From a bacterium (GTDB taxonomy: Bacteria; Patescibacteriota; Minisyncoccia; Minisyncoccales; JANBVM01), in contig JAUUXB010000002.1 in NCBI GenBank assembly GCA_030588745.1, positions 22,157 to 86,156 of the forward strand: 64,000 nt of DNA, read 5' to 3'. Below the pieces are notes generated by a model that worked only from the letters and a program-made list of their open reading frames with translations, was not told where the DNA came from and ran no database searches. Made by a program: the position numbers and the translations under genes. Positions 48,661-57,774 of this stretch are shown in pieces. How positions within the stretch are numbered: position 1 is the first letter of the stretch; each line of letters starts with the position of its first letter.

Positions 48661-48917
48661 TGAATATTCGGCACACAGAAAGCTTTATAAAAAATATTGA
48701 AAAGCTGCCTAAAAGTATAAAAAGAATTTTCAAAAAACAAAAGGGTGTTTTTATCAAAAACTGGCTTGACCCAAGACTGCACATAAAAAGAATGAAAGAG
48801 TTGCCTGGATGTTTTTCTTTCAGAATCACTCGAAGATATAGGGTGCTTTTTTATTTCAGAAACAAAGATGCAATATTTTTCAGCATAGGTCACAGAAAAG
48901 ACATTTATAAATCATGA
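48660..48917 (+). CDS. RelE/ParE-superfamily toxin
   Basis: FIKNIEKLPKSIKRIFKKQ ... LKELPGCFSFRITRRYRVLFYF..IGHRKDIY-like fold signature. Confidence 0.85.
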   Translation: MNIRHTESFIKNIEKLPKSIKRIFKKQKGVFIKNWLDPRLHIKRMKELPGCFSFRITRRYRVLFYFRNKDAIFFSIGHRKDIYKS

Positions 48918-49366
48918 AAATCATTACCAAAAATAAAAAAGCATATTTTAACTATGAAATCCTGGAAAAGTTTGAAGCAGGCATTTCTTTAATTGGACAA
49001 GAGGTAAAATCAATAAAACTAGGAAGAATTAACTTAGCCGGGTCTTATGTTGTTTTAAGGGGTGGAGAGGTTTATTTAGTTGGAGCTAATGTTCCTCCTT
49101 ATCAGCCAAAAAATGCGCCTAAGGATTATAATTCTAAAAGATCAAGAAAATTGCTTTTAACAAAAAAAGAAATCAAATATTTAATAGGAAAATCAAAACA
49201 AAAAGGTTTGACAATGATACCATTAATAATTTATACTAGGAAAGGTAAAATAAAGCTGCAATTCGGTTTAGCTAAAGGGAAAAGAAAAATTGATAAAAGA
49301 GAAATAATAAGAAAGAGGGAGATTGAAAGAGAAATAAGAAAGAACATTGGAAAAGAGTTCCGTTAA
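48914..49366 (+). CDS. smpB: SsrA-binding protein
   Basis: NYEILEKFEAGISLIGQEVKSIKLGRINLAGSYV; ATGA overlap with the toxin gene. Confidence 0.96.
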   Translation: MKIITKNKKAYFNYEILEKFEAGISLIGQEVKSIKLGRINLAGSYVVLRGGEVYLVGANVPPYQPKNAPKDYNSKRSRKLLLTKKEIKYLIGKSKQKGLTMIPLIIYTRKGKIKLQFGLAKGKRKIDKREIIRKREIEREIRKNIGKEFR

Positions 49367-49373
49367 ACAAAAT

Positions 49374-49711
49374 GGGGACGTAAGATTCGACAGGAATTTG
49401 AATAAAAAATGCAAGTCGAGCTTCGAATCTCGTAAATCTTCGAAAAAACATTAAGTGCCAATAATTTATTTGCACCTGCATTAGCTACTGCTTAATGCCG
49501 TTTACCTTACTGATTCTCGATAGGTAAAAGTAGGCGTGATATTATCGAGATAGATAGTTTTTTGGGAACTGGGAAAATTATCAAAAATCAACAGAACAAA
49601 AATCAGAAAAATTTTGCCCAGTTTAAATTTTCTGAGTTCAACCAATTGGGCTAAGCTTGTAGAGTTATTTTAGAATAATTTCTGGACAAGGGTTCGCCCC
49701 CTTCGTCTCCA
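49374..49711 (+). ncRNA. ssrA: tmRNA
   Basis: 5' GGGGACGTAAGATTCGACAGG and 3' GGACAAGGGTTCGCCCCCTTCGTCTCCA; tag ORF ends ...SANNLFAPALATA-TAA; next to smpB; CCA not encoded. Confidence 0.97.
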
Positions 49712-49745
49712 CAAGATTAATTAATAAAAATAGGTTAAGAATAAA

Positions 49746-50321
49746 TTGAGAAATAAAAAAAGATATAATCAAAGACACAGAGGTCCTAAAGTAAGGGCTA
49801 ATGAATATATAAGAGCTAAAGAAGTAAGATTGATTGATGAAACTGGAAAACAAATTGGAGTTGTTCCTTTAGAAGAGGCAATTCAAACAGCCAAAGAGCG
49901 TAATTTAGATTTAGTTCAGGTTACTGATAAAGTTGATCCTCCTGTTTGTAAAATTGTTGAATACGGAAAATATCTTTATCAATTGCAAAAAAAAGAAAAA
50001 GAGAAGAAAACAACAAAAAGTACTGAGATAAAAGGATTAAGATTGAGGTTTAATATTTCCCCTCATGATTTGGAAACAAGAGCCAATCAAGCAGAAAAAT
50101 TCTTAAAAAAAGGAAATCTGGTAAAAATAGAAATGCTTTTAAGAGGAAGAGAAAAGGGACTTGGTCAATTTGCTAGAGAAAAAATAAACAACTTTGTACA
50201 GACTTTAAATGAAAAGATTCCAATAAAAATTGAGAGTAGCTTAAAAAGAACTCCCAATAAGTTCATAATGATTGTTTCAAGAGATCAAAAACAAGAAGGA
50301 AAAAGCAAGGAAAATACATAA
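49746..50321 (+). CDS. infC: Translation initiation factor IF-3 (TTG start)
   Basis: RANEYIRAKEVRLIDETGKQIGVVPLEEAI; followed by rpmI-rplT. Confidence 0.95.
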   Translation: MRNKKRYNQRHRGPKVRANEYIRAKEVRLIDETGKQIGVVPLEEAIQTAKERNLDLVQVTDKVDPPVCKIVEYGKYLYQLQKKEKEKKTTKSTEIKGLRLRFNISPHDLETRANQAEKFLKKGNLVKIEMLLRGREKGLGQFAREKINNFVQTLNEKIPIKIESSLKRTPNKFIMIVSRDQKQEGKSKENT

Positions 50322-50326
50322 ATAAT

Positions 50327-50518
50327 ATGAAAACAAGAAAATCAGTAGCAAAGCGTTTTAAAATCACAAAAACTGGTAAGGTTTTAAGAAGGGCAGTTGG
50401 TCTTTGCCATTACAGAGCAAAAAAATCAGGGAAGCAAATCAGAAAAAGAAGGAAGTTGGTCCCTTTAGCGCCTGCTGAAGCAAAAAAAATTAAAAAGATT
50501 CTTAAATACCAAAGGTAA
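50327..50518 (+). CDS. rpmI: 50S ribosomal protein L35
   Basis: MKTRKSVAKRFKITKTGKVLRR; operon context. Confidence 0.95.
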   Translation: MKTRKSVAKRFKITKTGKVLRRAVGLCHYRAKKSGKQIRKRRKLVPLAPAEAKKIKKILKYQR

Positions 50519-50520
50519 CT

Positions 50521-50892
50521 ATGACAAGAGTAAAAAGAGGCACAACTGCACATAAAAGAAGAAAGCGTGTTTTAAAACTTGTTAAAGGTTATCGTTGGGG
50601 AAGAAAATCAAAATATAGGTTAGCAAAAGATGCCTTGTTTCATGCCTGGACTCATGCATACAAACATAGAAGAACTAAAAAAAGAGACTTCAGAGGTCTC
50701 TGGCAAATCCAGATTAATGCTGCAGTTCGTGAAAAAGGAATTTCATACAGTAAATTCATAAATCTTTTGAAAAAGAACAAAATTGAGATTGATAGAAAAA
50801 TCCTATCTCAATTAGCGCAAAAACATCCTAAAATATTTGAAAAGATTCTTGAAAAAGTAATTGTTAAAAAAGAAGCAAGAAAAACCGCCTAA
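50521..50892 (+). CDS. rplT: 50S ribosomal protein L20
   Basis: TRVKRGTTAHKRRKRVLKLVKGYRWGRKSKYRLAKDAL; operon context. Confidence 0.96.
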   Translation: MTRVKRGTTAHKRRKRVLKLVKGYRWGRKSKYRLAKDALFHAWTHAYKHRRTKKRDFRGLWQIQINAAVREKGISYSKFINLLKKNKIEIDRKILSQLAQKHPKIFEKILEKVIVKKEARKTA

Positions 50893-50904
50893 AAGGCGGT
50901 TTTA
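50881..50904 (+). terminator. rplT operon terminator
   Basis: AAAACCGCCtaaaaGGCGGTTTT. Confidence 0.8.
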
Positions 50905-50910
50905 AAATAC

Positions 50911-51333
50911 CTACAGTTTATTACTAACAGTAAAATCATTAGCTTCTTTTAAGACTCTTTTGGCATTTTCAAATGTTAACTGCTCTATGGCTTTATCATA
51001 AGAAAGCCATTTAAAATCAACATGCTCATAAGAAAGTTTAATTTCTTTTGTCTTGGTTTCAGCTAGGAAAAATATTACTGTTTTAAAAATTGTTTTATCT
51101 TGTTTTTTAAAAAAATACTCTATTTTTTCTTTAAACTCTCCAATAAATTTTAAATCATCAATCCCAGTTTCTTCTTTAGCCTCTCTTGTGACTGTTTGTC
51201 TTAACTCTTCATTTTTTTCAATCTTGCCTTTAACAAAATCCCAGTGCCCTAATTCATAATGTAAAACAAGGTAATAAATATTACCTTTGTCTTTTCTAAA
51301 GATTACTACCCCAGCTGATTTTTCTGTTGGCAC
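50911..51333 (-). CDS. NUDIX hydrolase
   Basis: GKIEKNEELRQTVTREAKEETGI Nudix box. Confidence 0.93.
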   Translation of the reverse strand: MPTEKSAGVVIFRKDKGNIYYLVLHYELGHWDFVKGKIEKNEELRQTVTREAKEETGIDDLKFIGEFKEKIEYFFKKQDKTIFKTVIFFLAETKTKEIKLSYEHVDFKWLSYDKAIEQLTFENAKRVLKEANDFTVSNKL

Positions 51334-51334
51334 G

Positions 51335-53053
51335 CTATTTAAAATGTTTTAGTAATTTATTTAAGGGTTGAGTGTTTATAATATCTTTTTTTTCTGCCCA
51401 ACCACGACGGGCCTGAGCTACTCCTAAGTTCAGAAATTTCATTTGTTCTTTGTGATGCGCATCTGTATTAATAATCATTTTTACCCCCGCTTCTTTGCAC
51501 CTTCTAATGTTTAAATCATTTAAGTCCAATCTTATAGGGTAAGCATTTATTTCTAAGATTGTTCCAAATTCCTTTGCAGCTTTTAGAATTTTATCGAAAT
51601 CAATCTCATACTCTTCTCTTTGTTTAAGTAGTCTTCCTGTTGGATGAGAGATAATATCAACGTGCTTGTTTCTCATTGCCTTAATTAATCTATTTGTCAT
51701 TTCAGATTTTTCCATTTTAAAACTTGAATGAATTCCAGCAATAACATAATCCAGTTTCTTCAAAGCCTCATCTTTAATATCAATTGAGCCATCTTTTAAA
51801 ATATTTGTTTCAGCACCTTGAAGTATTCTGAATTTTTTCCTGCCAAGCTTTTTATTCAACCTATCAATTTCTTTTCTTTGCTCTAATAATTGTTTTTCAT
51901 TTAATCCGTATTCAATTCTTAAAAACTTTGTATGATCTGAAATGCCAATATAGTCACAACCTAATTCCATTGCTTTTTTAGCCATTTCTAAAATGGAATT
52001 TTCACCTCCATTCCAGCTTGAATGGCAGTGTAAATGTCCTTTAATATCTTTTAACTGCACTAATTTAGGAAGCTTGCCTTTTAAAGCTGCCTCAATTTCT
52101 CCTTGGTCCTCTCTTATTTCAGGTGGAACCCAATCCATGCCCAATAACTTATAAATTTCTTTTTCATTCTTCCCTGCAATTTTTCTTTTTCCTTTAAATA
52201 AACCATATTCGTTTAATTTTAATCCTTTGCTTATCGCAACTTTTCTTGTAGCAATATTGTGCTCTTTTGAACCAATAAAATACTGAAGAGCTGCTCCATA
52301 ACTTTCTTTTGGAACAACTCTTATATCAACATCAAAACCAGTCCTCATTCTTACTGATGCCCTGGTAGTTCCTTTGCTCCAAACTTTTTCAATACCATCA
52401 AGAGATACAAAAAAATCCATTACTTTCTTTGGCTTTCTAGAAGCTATTAAGATATCAATATCTTTAACAGTTTCTTTCATTCTTTTTAAAGAACCAACAA
52501 TATCAATTTTCTCAACCTCTTTTAATCTCTTTAGTTTTTCATAAATATCTCTGGCAATTGGTAAAATCTCTCCTAGTAAAAATCTGCCCTTGCTTTTCTT
52601 TAAAAACTCAATTCCTTGTAAAATGTTTTGTTCTGTTTTTTCTCCAAAACCAAAAAGTGGCGCAATTTTATGCGCCTTAGCAGCTTTTTCCAACTGTTTA
52701 ACGTTTTTGATTCCTAGTTTTTGGTATAAAGTTTTAATCTTTTTTGGACCTAATCCCTCAACAGCAGTAAGTGTACTTACATCAACAGGGGATTTCTTTT
52801 TCAGTTTTTGAAAATACTTAATCTTTCCTGTTTTTAAATATTCTTCAATTTTTAAAGCAAGGTGTTTTCCTATTCCAGGAATTTTCTTAAGCCCTTTTAA
52901 GCCTTCTTTTATATAAATATCACTCACGTCCTGCTCTAAGTTTTCCAAGGTTAAAGCTGCTTTTTTATAGGCATAAGGCCTAAAAGCAACTTCATCCATT
53001 TCTAAATATTCTGAAATTTCATAAAATATTTTAGCAATTTCCTGATTTCTCAT
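51335..53053 (-). CDS. polX: DNA polymerase/3'-5' exonuclease PolX (Pol beta plus PHP)
   Basis: HhH motifs, IVGSLKRMKETVKDIDILIA, GHLHCHSSWNGGENSI PHP domain. Confidence 0.95.
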   Translation of the reverse strand: MRNQEIAKIFYEISEYLEMDEVAFRPYAYKKAALTLENLEQDVSDIYIKEGLKGLKKIPGIGKHLALKIEEYLKTGKIKYFQKLKKKSPVDVSTLTAVEGLGPKKIKTLYQKLGIKNVKQLEKAAKAHKIAPLFGFGEKTEQNILQGIEFLKKSKGRFLLGEILPIARDIYEKLKRLKEVEKIDIVGSLKRMKETVKDIDILIASRKPKKVMDFFVSLDGIEKVWSKGTTRASVRMRTGFDVDIRVVPKESYGAALQYFIGSKEHNIATRKVAISKGLKLNEYGLFKGKRKIAGKNEKEIYKLLGMDWVPPEIREDQGEIEAALKGKLPKLVQLKDIKGHLHCHSSWNGGENSILEMAKKAMELGCDYIGISDHTKFLRIEYGLNEKQLLEQRKEIDRLNKKLGRKKFRILQGAETNILKDGSIDIKDEALKKLDYVIAGIHSSFKMEKSEMTNRLIKAMRNKHVDIISHPTGRLLKQREEYEIDFDKILKAAKEFGTILEINAYPIRLDLNDLNIRRCKEAGVKMIINTDAHHKEQMKFLNLGVAQARRGWAEKKDIINTQPLNKLLKHFK

Positions 53054-53058
53054 ATTGT

Positions 53059-53697
53059 TTAGAATGGTAAACGAGAACGAGGAACTCTTGGAAGAACCTT
53101 ATCATGAGGAGCTATATCATTCCTAATCACTAAAAGCAAAAATGCTGAAATAAACGTTAGTCCACCAACTAAAATAAAAACTATTTTAAAACCAAACAAA
53201 GCAACCATAATTCCACCAGTAGCACCAGCTATTCCTGCTGCAAAGCCCAAGGAAGTGCTTCTAACGCCCCATTCATAGGCTTCATCTCCTTTGTCAATAT
53301 GTCTTGTAAAAATAGCTGCCCAGGAAGGTACAGCCATTGCCATAGCAATGGCATGCAAAACTTGGAAAGCATAAATGTGCCAAGGTTCAGATGAAATCAT
53401 ATAACCAAAAGGAACAAATGCATTTAAAAAAGTCCCAGTAAACATAAACCAAAAATCATCCTGCTCACCATGGTTCTTGTCTAAATACTTGCCAATTGGA
53501 ATCTGTAAACAAGATTTTACAACCCAGTAAGTTAAAGAGGCAAAGCCAGCCACTTCAGCAGCCTGAGCAATGCCGCTAACTGCAACATTTTTAACAATAA
53601 AGATAGCAAAAACAGGACCAAGCAAACCCCAGCCACCACTTAGAGCAATATCGCTAACTATTAAAGTCTTAATGACCTTGTTAATAGATTTTGACAT
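53059..53697 (-). CDS. Half-length MFS-like membrane protein (212 aa)
   Basis: About 6 TM segments; VVKSCLQIPIGKYLDKNHGEQDDF loop similar to the MFS TM2-3 motif. Confidence 0.7.
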   Translation of the reverse strand: MSKSINKVIKTLIVSDIALSGGWGLLGPVFAIFIVKNVAVSGIAQAAEVAGFASLTYWVVKSCLQIPIGKYLDKNHGEQDDFWFMFTGTFLNAFVPFGYMISSEPWHIYAFQVLHAIAMAMAVPSWAAIFTRHIDKGDEAYEWGVRSTSLGFAAGIAGATGGIMVALFGFKIVFILVGGLTFISAFLLLVIRNDIAPHDKVLPRVPRSRLPF

Positions 53698-53754
53698 ATT
53701 GTTTATTATACTGGTCTATTTCATTAAGCTCAAATAAAAAAAATGAAGGACATA

Positions 53755-54783
53755 TCACAAATCATTTTCATTAATCATTTTTCCTAATTTCTCAACTTTC
53801 TTAAAAAACATGTCTTTTACAAAAAATACTCCTACTTTAAAAATAATCGTGAGTCCTGCTAATGCAAATAACAATTCTGCTGCCCTAATAATCATTGTGA
53901 AGGCAGCAGCAATAGAAATGTTTAAACCTAAGGAATTAAAAGCGAAAGTTTGAATTGCTTCATGAGAACCTAAAGCAGCTGGAATTGGAATCATTGCTGC
54001 TAAATATGTAAAACCCAAAACAGATAAACTCGATAACAATCCAATATTTTTTCCTAAAAAAATAATTAAAATATAGGCTCTTAAAAGCATTGCTCCGGCT
54101 CTTAAAAAAGACAAGCTAAAAGTTTTTTGTAATTTTTTGTTTTCCCATCTAAAAAAATTAAAAATTTGCTTTTCAGCCTCCAAAAGAAAGTTTCTTTGGT
54201 CAAAATTTTTAAAACCACTGATCTTAAAAATAAACCTGATTATGCTTTCTCTTTTTAAAACTTTGAAATAAAAATATGAAATTACAAAAAAGAAAAATAA
54301 AAACACACCGCCAAAAATTATTAATAAGTTTTTGGAAGGTAGCCCTATTTTATAAAGAAAGTATAAACTTCCTAAAACAATTACTATTAGATTAACAGTC
54401 CACTCCAAAATCCTGTCAATAAAAACTGAAGTCATTACTTGAGTCCAAGAAACTTTATTTTTTCTTCTCAGCACATAGCCTCGCAAAACCTCTCCTGCCC
54501 ATAAAAGAACGGGTGCTAAAAAGATAACACTAAAACCTGCAAGAAAAGCTTTAAAAAGTTCAAAAAAAGAAATTTCAACATTCTGAGCTTTTAAAGTTTC
54601 CTGCCATCTCCAAGCACCAAACAGCATTATTAAAAAAGTTAGGATAAAAATTACTATGCCGTTCCAACCAGTAAAAATTAAAAAGGCATTCTTTATTTCC
54701 TGCCAGCCTACAGTTTTGCCAATCCAAACAAAAAGAACTATTCCAATGATAAGAGAAATTAAAAAAAGAAAAAACTTTTTCAT
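53755..54783 (-). CDS. Lysylphosphatidylglycerol synthase TM region/UPF0104-like flippase
   Basis: Multi-TM, 342 aa; LGFTYLAAMIPIPAALGSHEAIQTFAF. Confidence 0.85.
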   Translation of the reverse strand: MKKFFLFLISLIIGIVLFVWIGKTVGWQEIKNAFLIFTGWNGIVIFILTFLIMLFGAWRWQETLKAQNVEISFFELFKAFLAGFSVIFLAPVLLWAGEVLRGYVLRRKNKVSWTQVMTSVFIDRILEWTVNLIVIVLGSLYFLYKIGLPSKNLLIIFGGVFLFFFFVISYFYFKVLKRESIIRFIFKISGFKNFDQRNFLLEAEKQIFNFFRWENKKLQKTFSLSFLRAGAMLLRAYILIIFLGKNIGLLSSLSVLGFTYLAAMIPIPAALGSHEAIQTFAFNSLGLNISIAAAFTMIIRAAELLFALAGLTIIFKVGVFFVKDMFFKKVEKLGKMINENDL

Positions 54784-54864
54784 TATTCTAAATTATATCA
54801 ACAATAAAAAGTAAAACAAAACTCCTTAAAGTCAAGGAGTTCTGTCTTCTTTAGGCCTTAATAA

Positions 54865-55698
54865 TTAAAGTCCACCGTATAGTTTCTGAATACCAGTAAT
54901 GTCTCCAGTATTTAAATCTCTTTTCTTTATATCACCATAATTAGAGTAACCGTACATTGTTTCGTCTAAACAAACCGTATTATATAAATCAGCTAAACCA
55001 ACTCCATGTCCTAATTCATGAACAGCAATGTTCTGAAGATCCATTACTAAAGGATTATTAACTGCATCTCCCCAAGTAAAGTCAGTATCAAACAAAATAT
55101 CAAATTCAACAATCCTTCTTAGCCCAGGAGGTCCGGTGTAGTATCCCCAAACTATTGCTACTGCTATTACACCATCCTGCGGATAATCTCCGAACACTAA
55201 CTCATTTCTACCATCGGGAGCATCACTGTCCCAACTTGCAGTGTAATCAACGGAATAATCTCCAAAGAGTTCTGCGTTTGTATGTGTATCCCATTCTTCT
55301 GCTCCTGTTGAAATTGCACTAACCACAAAGCTTTCTGCTAAATTATCAGAATTATCAGGATCTATAACATAATTTACAGGCCCTTCTTGCCATTTCACCC
55401 CTCTTCCCAAAAAGGCATAGCAAGAGCTTGTATCCGGGTCTTCTCCACCGCCCCCACAATCTTCCGGACACTTATTGATATTCTCACTCGGCTCACAGAT
55501 GCCATTGCCACATTCTGTCCCTGGCTTTACAAAACCCTTTTTATAATGAATGAATACAGCCTTTTCCAGTCCGGGTGGGGTTATTTTGGCTCTGCCTTCT
55601 GCTTTTTCATTTGCTGGAATCAGCCTTCCTGCCCCAGCCACACCAGAAACAGATAAGACAATTAAAACAATTAAAATTCCTAAACCTATTTTTTTCAT
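54865..55698 (-). CDS. Secreted matrixin-like metalloprotease
   Basis: Signal peptide; HELGHGVGLADLYN; CGNGICEPSENINKCPEDCGG. Confidence 0.85.
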   Translation of the reverse strand: MKKIGLGILIVLIVLSVSGVAGAGRLIPANEKAEGRAKITPPGLEKAVFIHYKKGFVKPGTECGNGICEPSENINKCPEDCGGGGEDPDTSSCYAFLGRGVKWQEGPVNYVIDPDNSDNLAESFVVSAISTGAEEWDTHTNAELFGDYSVDYTASWDSDAPDGRNELVFGDYPQDGVIAVAIVWGYYTGPPGLRRIVEFDILFDTDFTWGDAVNNPLVMDLQNIAVHELGHGVGLADLYNTVCLDETMYGYSNYGDIKKRDLNTGDITGIQKLYGGL

Positions 55699-55826
55699 AT
55701 TTCTCTTTTTACTTCATTAATTCTAATTTTCCGACCTTTGATGAATTCAACTTCATTTTATCTTCACTAAATAGTCTCGTCAAGAAAAAACATTTTGCTT
55801 TTTTTATTCCCTCTTTCTAGAAAGAT

Positions 55827-56780
55827 TCACTCTATCCTAACCCCTTCAGTTGGAATCTTTGCATTAATAATAGAGCCTCCAGCTTTTTCTATTGCTTTTT
55901 TAATATTATCTAAATTATCTTTTTTAGATATAGCGAGCATACAATCCCCGCCACCAGCTCCAGAAAGCTTAACTCCATAAGCCCCTGCATTTAAAGCTGC
56001 TTTTATTAAATTCTCCAGCTTTTTAGAGCTTATGTCAAGATTCCTTAATAAATCCTGATTCAAATTCATTAATCTTCCAACTTCTTTCCAGTTTTTATTT
56101 TCTATTTCAGTTTTTGCTAAATTAACTATTTTTTCAATTTCATTAAATATGTGGTTTATTTTCTTGGGCTCTTTTGTTCTTTTTTCACGAACCACTTTAA
56201 CTAAAGTCGGCGTATCTGCCTTAATGCCTGTATAACCAATAACTAAAGGAATATTCTGGACATTGATTGCTTTAATAACTTTTCCAGCTGTTTTAAAAAA
56301 TAAGATTCCTCCATAAACTGCAGCTGCTACATCAAATCCTGAACCCAGGCCTTGAACATCTAAAACTGTTTGATACGAAAGATCAAAAACATCTTTTTCA
56401 TTCATCTTTATCTTAAATAATTCTGATAAGCCTTTAATAGCTGAAACAACAACAGCAGAAGAGCTTCCTAAACCGACCTTATCTGAAAATTCGCTTTGAG
56501 TTTTAATATCTAAACCAGATTTTACATCATATTTTTTAAAAAAATTCCTGATTGCTGTTAAAAGAAAACTCACTTTTTTAAAGTGAGATTTTTCTAAATC
56601 AGAAATATTTTCATTTTCAATGTTTAACTCCGGAGCAGTCAGAATAATATTGTTGTCATTTCTCTTTTTCAAAGAAACGCTGATTCTATGGTCAACAGAA
56701 GCCACAATGCATGGTTTGTCATAAATTACAGCGTGCTCTCCAAATAACATCAGTTTTCCTGGCGCAGAAGCCTTGATCAT
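55827..56780 (-). CDS. Mevalonate kinase (GHMP)
   Basis: APGKLMLFGEHAVIYDKPCIVASVD; VGLGSSSAVVVSAI; KLSGAGGGDCML. Confidence 0.9.
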   Translation of the reverse strand: MIKASAPGKLMLFGEHAVIYDKPCIVASVDHRISVSLKKRNDNNIILTAPELNIENENISDLEKSHFKKVSFLLTAIRNFFKKYDVKSGLDIKTQSEFSDKVGLGSSSAVVVSAIKGLSELFKIKMNEKDVFDLSYQTVLDVQGLGSGFDVAAAVYGGILFFKTAGKVIKAINVQNIPLVIGYTGIKADTPTLVKVVREKRTKEPKKINHIFNEIEKIVNLAKTEIENKNWKEVGRLMNLNQDLLRNLDISSKKLENLIKAALNAGAYGVKLSGAGGGDCMLAISKKDNLDNIKKAIEKAGGSIINAKIPTEGVRIE

Positions 56781-56781
56781 A

Positions 56782-57774
56782 CTAAAAAAGATGTTCTTTA
56801 ATTAGTTTTGGTCCCTGACCTGGCTTACAAACAATAACTTTTTTAACTCCACCAAGATTCTCTAGTTTTTGAGTGAGTTCTGAAACTTTATCTTCTAAAC
56901 AGATAATTTTCACTTGAGCACCAGCATCTATAGTAAAATAACATTCTAAACCTTTCTCTCTCCACTCTAAAACTGAATGTATTATTTCCAAAGTTGCTGG
57001 CATCCAATAAATTATTGACGGAACAGTTGTAATCATTGTGGCATGCATCTTTAAACAATTCGCTTCAGCTGTTTTTCCAACCAAACCAATATCTTTATTT
57101 AAAATACCTTGCCGTACATTCTCTAGGTCTTGTTCTATTGTGTCAAGCCAAGCAGAATACATTGGAGAAGTTTCAATTGTTTGAGCCATACCAACACGAC
57201 TAGAGACTTTTTTAGCTTTAGTTGAAACAATGGTAGCAAGCATCCTAAAGTTTGGCCAGTGTTCTGGTAAAGCAATTTGTTCTGCATAACTATCAGTACC
57301 ATCTTGTTTTTTTCCTTTGGTCCATTCTACAAATCCACCTAAACAGCTTCTTGTTGCTGAGCCACTGCCCTGACGAGAGATTATAGATAATTCTTTTGAA
57401 TCCAGGCTCATCCCAAGCGCTTCTGTTGCAGCAAAAGTGAAGGCAGCAAATCCTGAAGCAGAGCTCGCCAATCCTGCTGCCCTTGGAAAATTATTTCTAC
57501 TGATAATTTTTGCTTTTTCAGAAACTCTTGCTATTTTTCTAATCAAATTTAGGTGTCGGACCAATTTTTCCAACTCTTTTCCTTCTTTAATACCCTGACC
57601 ATCTAAAATAAAAATGTCTTGATCATATCCACCAAACTCAACAGTTGTAGTAGTGTTCAACCCATTTAAAGTCAGGGAAATAGAACTGTTATAGGGTAAA
57701 AACAGTTCTGGATCTCTTTTGCCCCAATATTTTATTAGGGCAATATTTGCATTAGCAATTGCAGTTGCTTTCAT
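56782..57774 (-). CDS. mvaD: Diphosphomevalonate decarboxylase
   Basis: ANANIALIKYWGKRDPELFLPYNSSISLTL; AAGLASSASGFAA. Confidence 0.93.
   Translation of the reverse strand: MKATAIANANIALIKYWGKRDPELFLPYNSSISLTLNGLNTTTTVEFGGYDQDIFILDGQGIKEGKELEKLVRHLNLIRKIARVSEKAKIISRNNFPRAAGLASSASGFAAFTFAATEALGMSLDSKELSIISRQGSGSATRSCLGGFVEWTKGKKQDGTDSYAEQIALPEHWPNFRMLATIVSTKAKKVSSRVGMAQTIETSPMYSAWLDTIEQDLENVRQGILNKDIGLVGKTAEANCLKMHATMITTVPSIIYWMPATLEIIHSVLEWREKGLECYFTIDAGAQVKIICLEDKVSELTQKLENLGGVKKVIVCKPGQGPKLIKEHLF

Noticed and set aside
48614-48893. Minus-strand ORFs opposite the toxin gene
   Set aside because: Antisense shadows of the RelE-like CDS.
49272-49853. Minus-strand ORFs 49272..49481 and 49665..49853
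   Set aside because: They overlap smpB, tmRNA or infC on the opposite strand; explained by the RNA gene.
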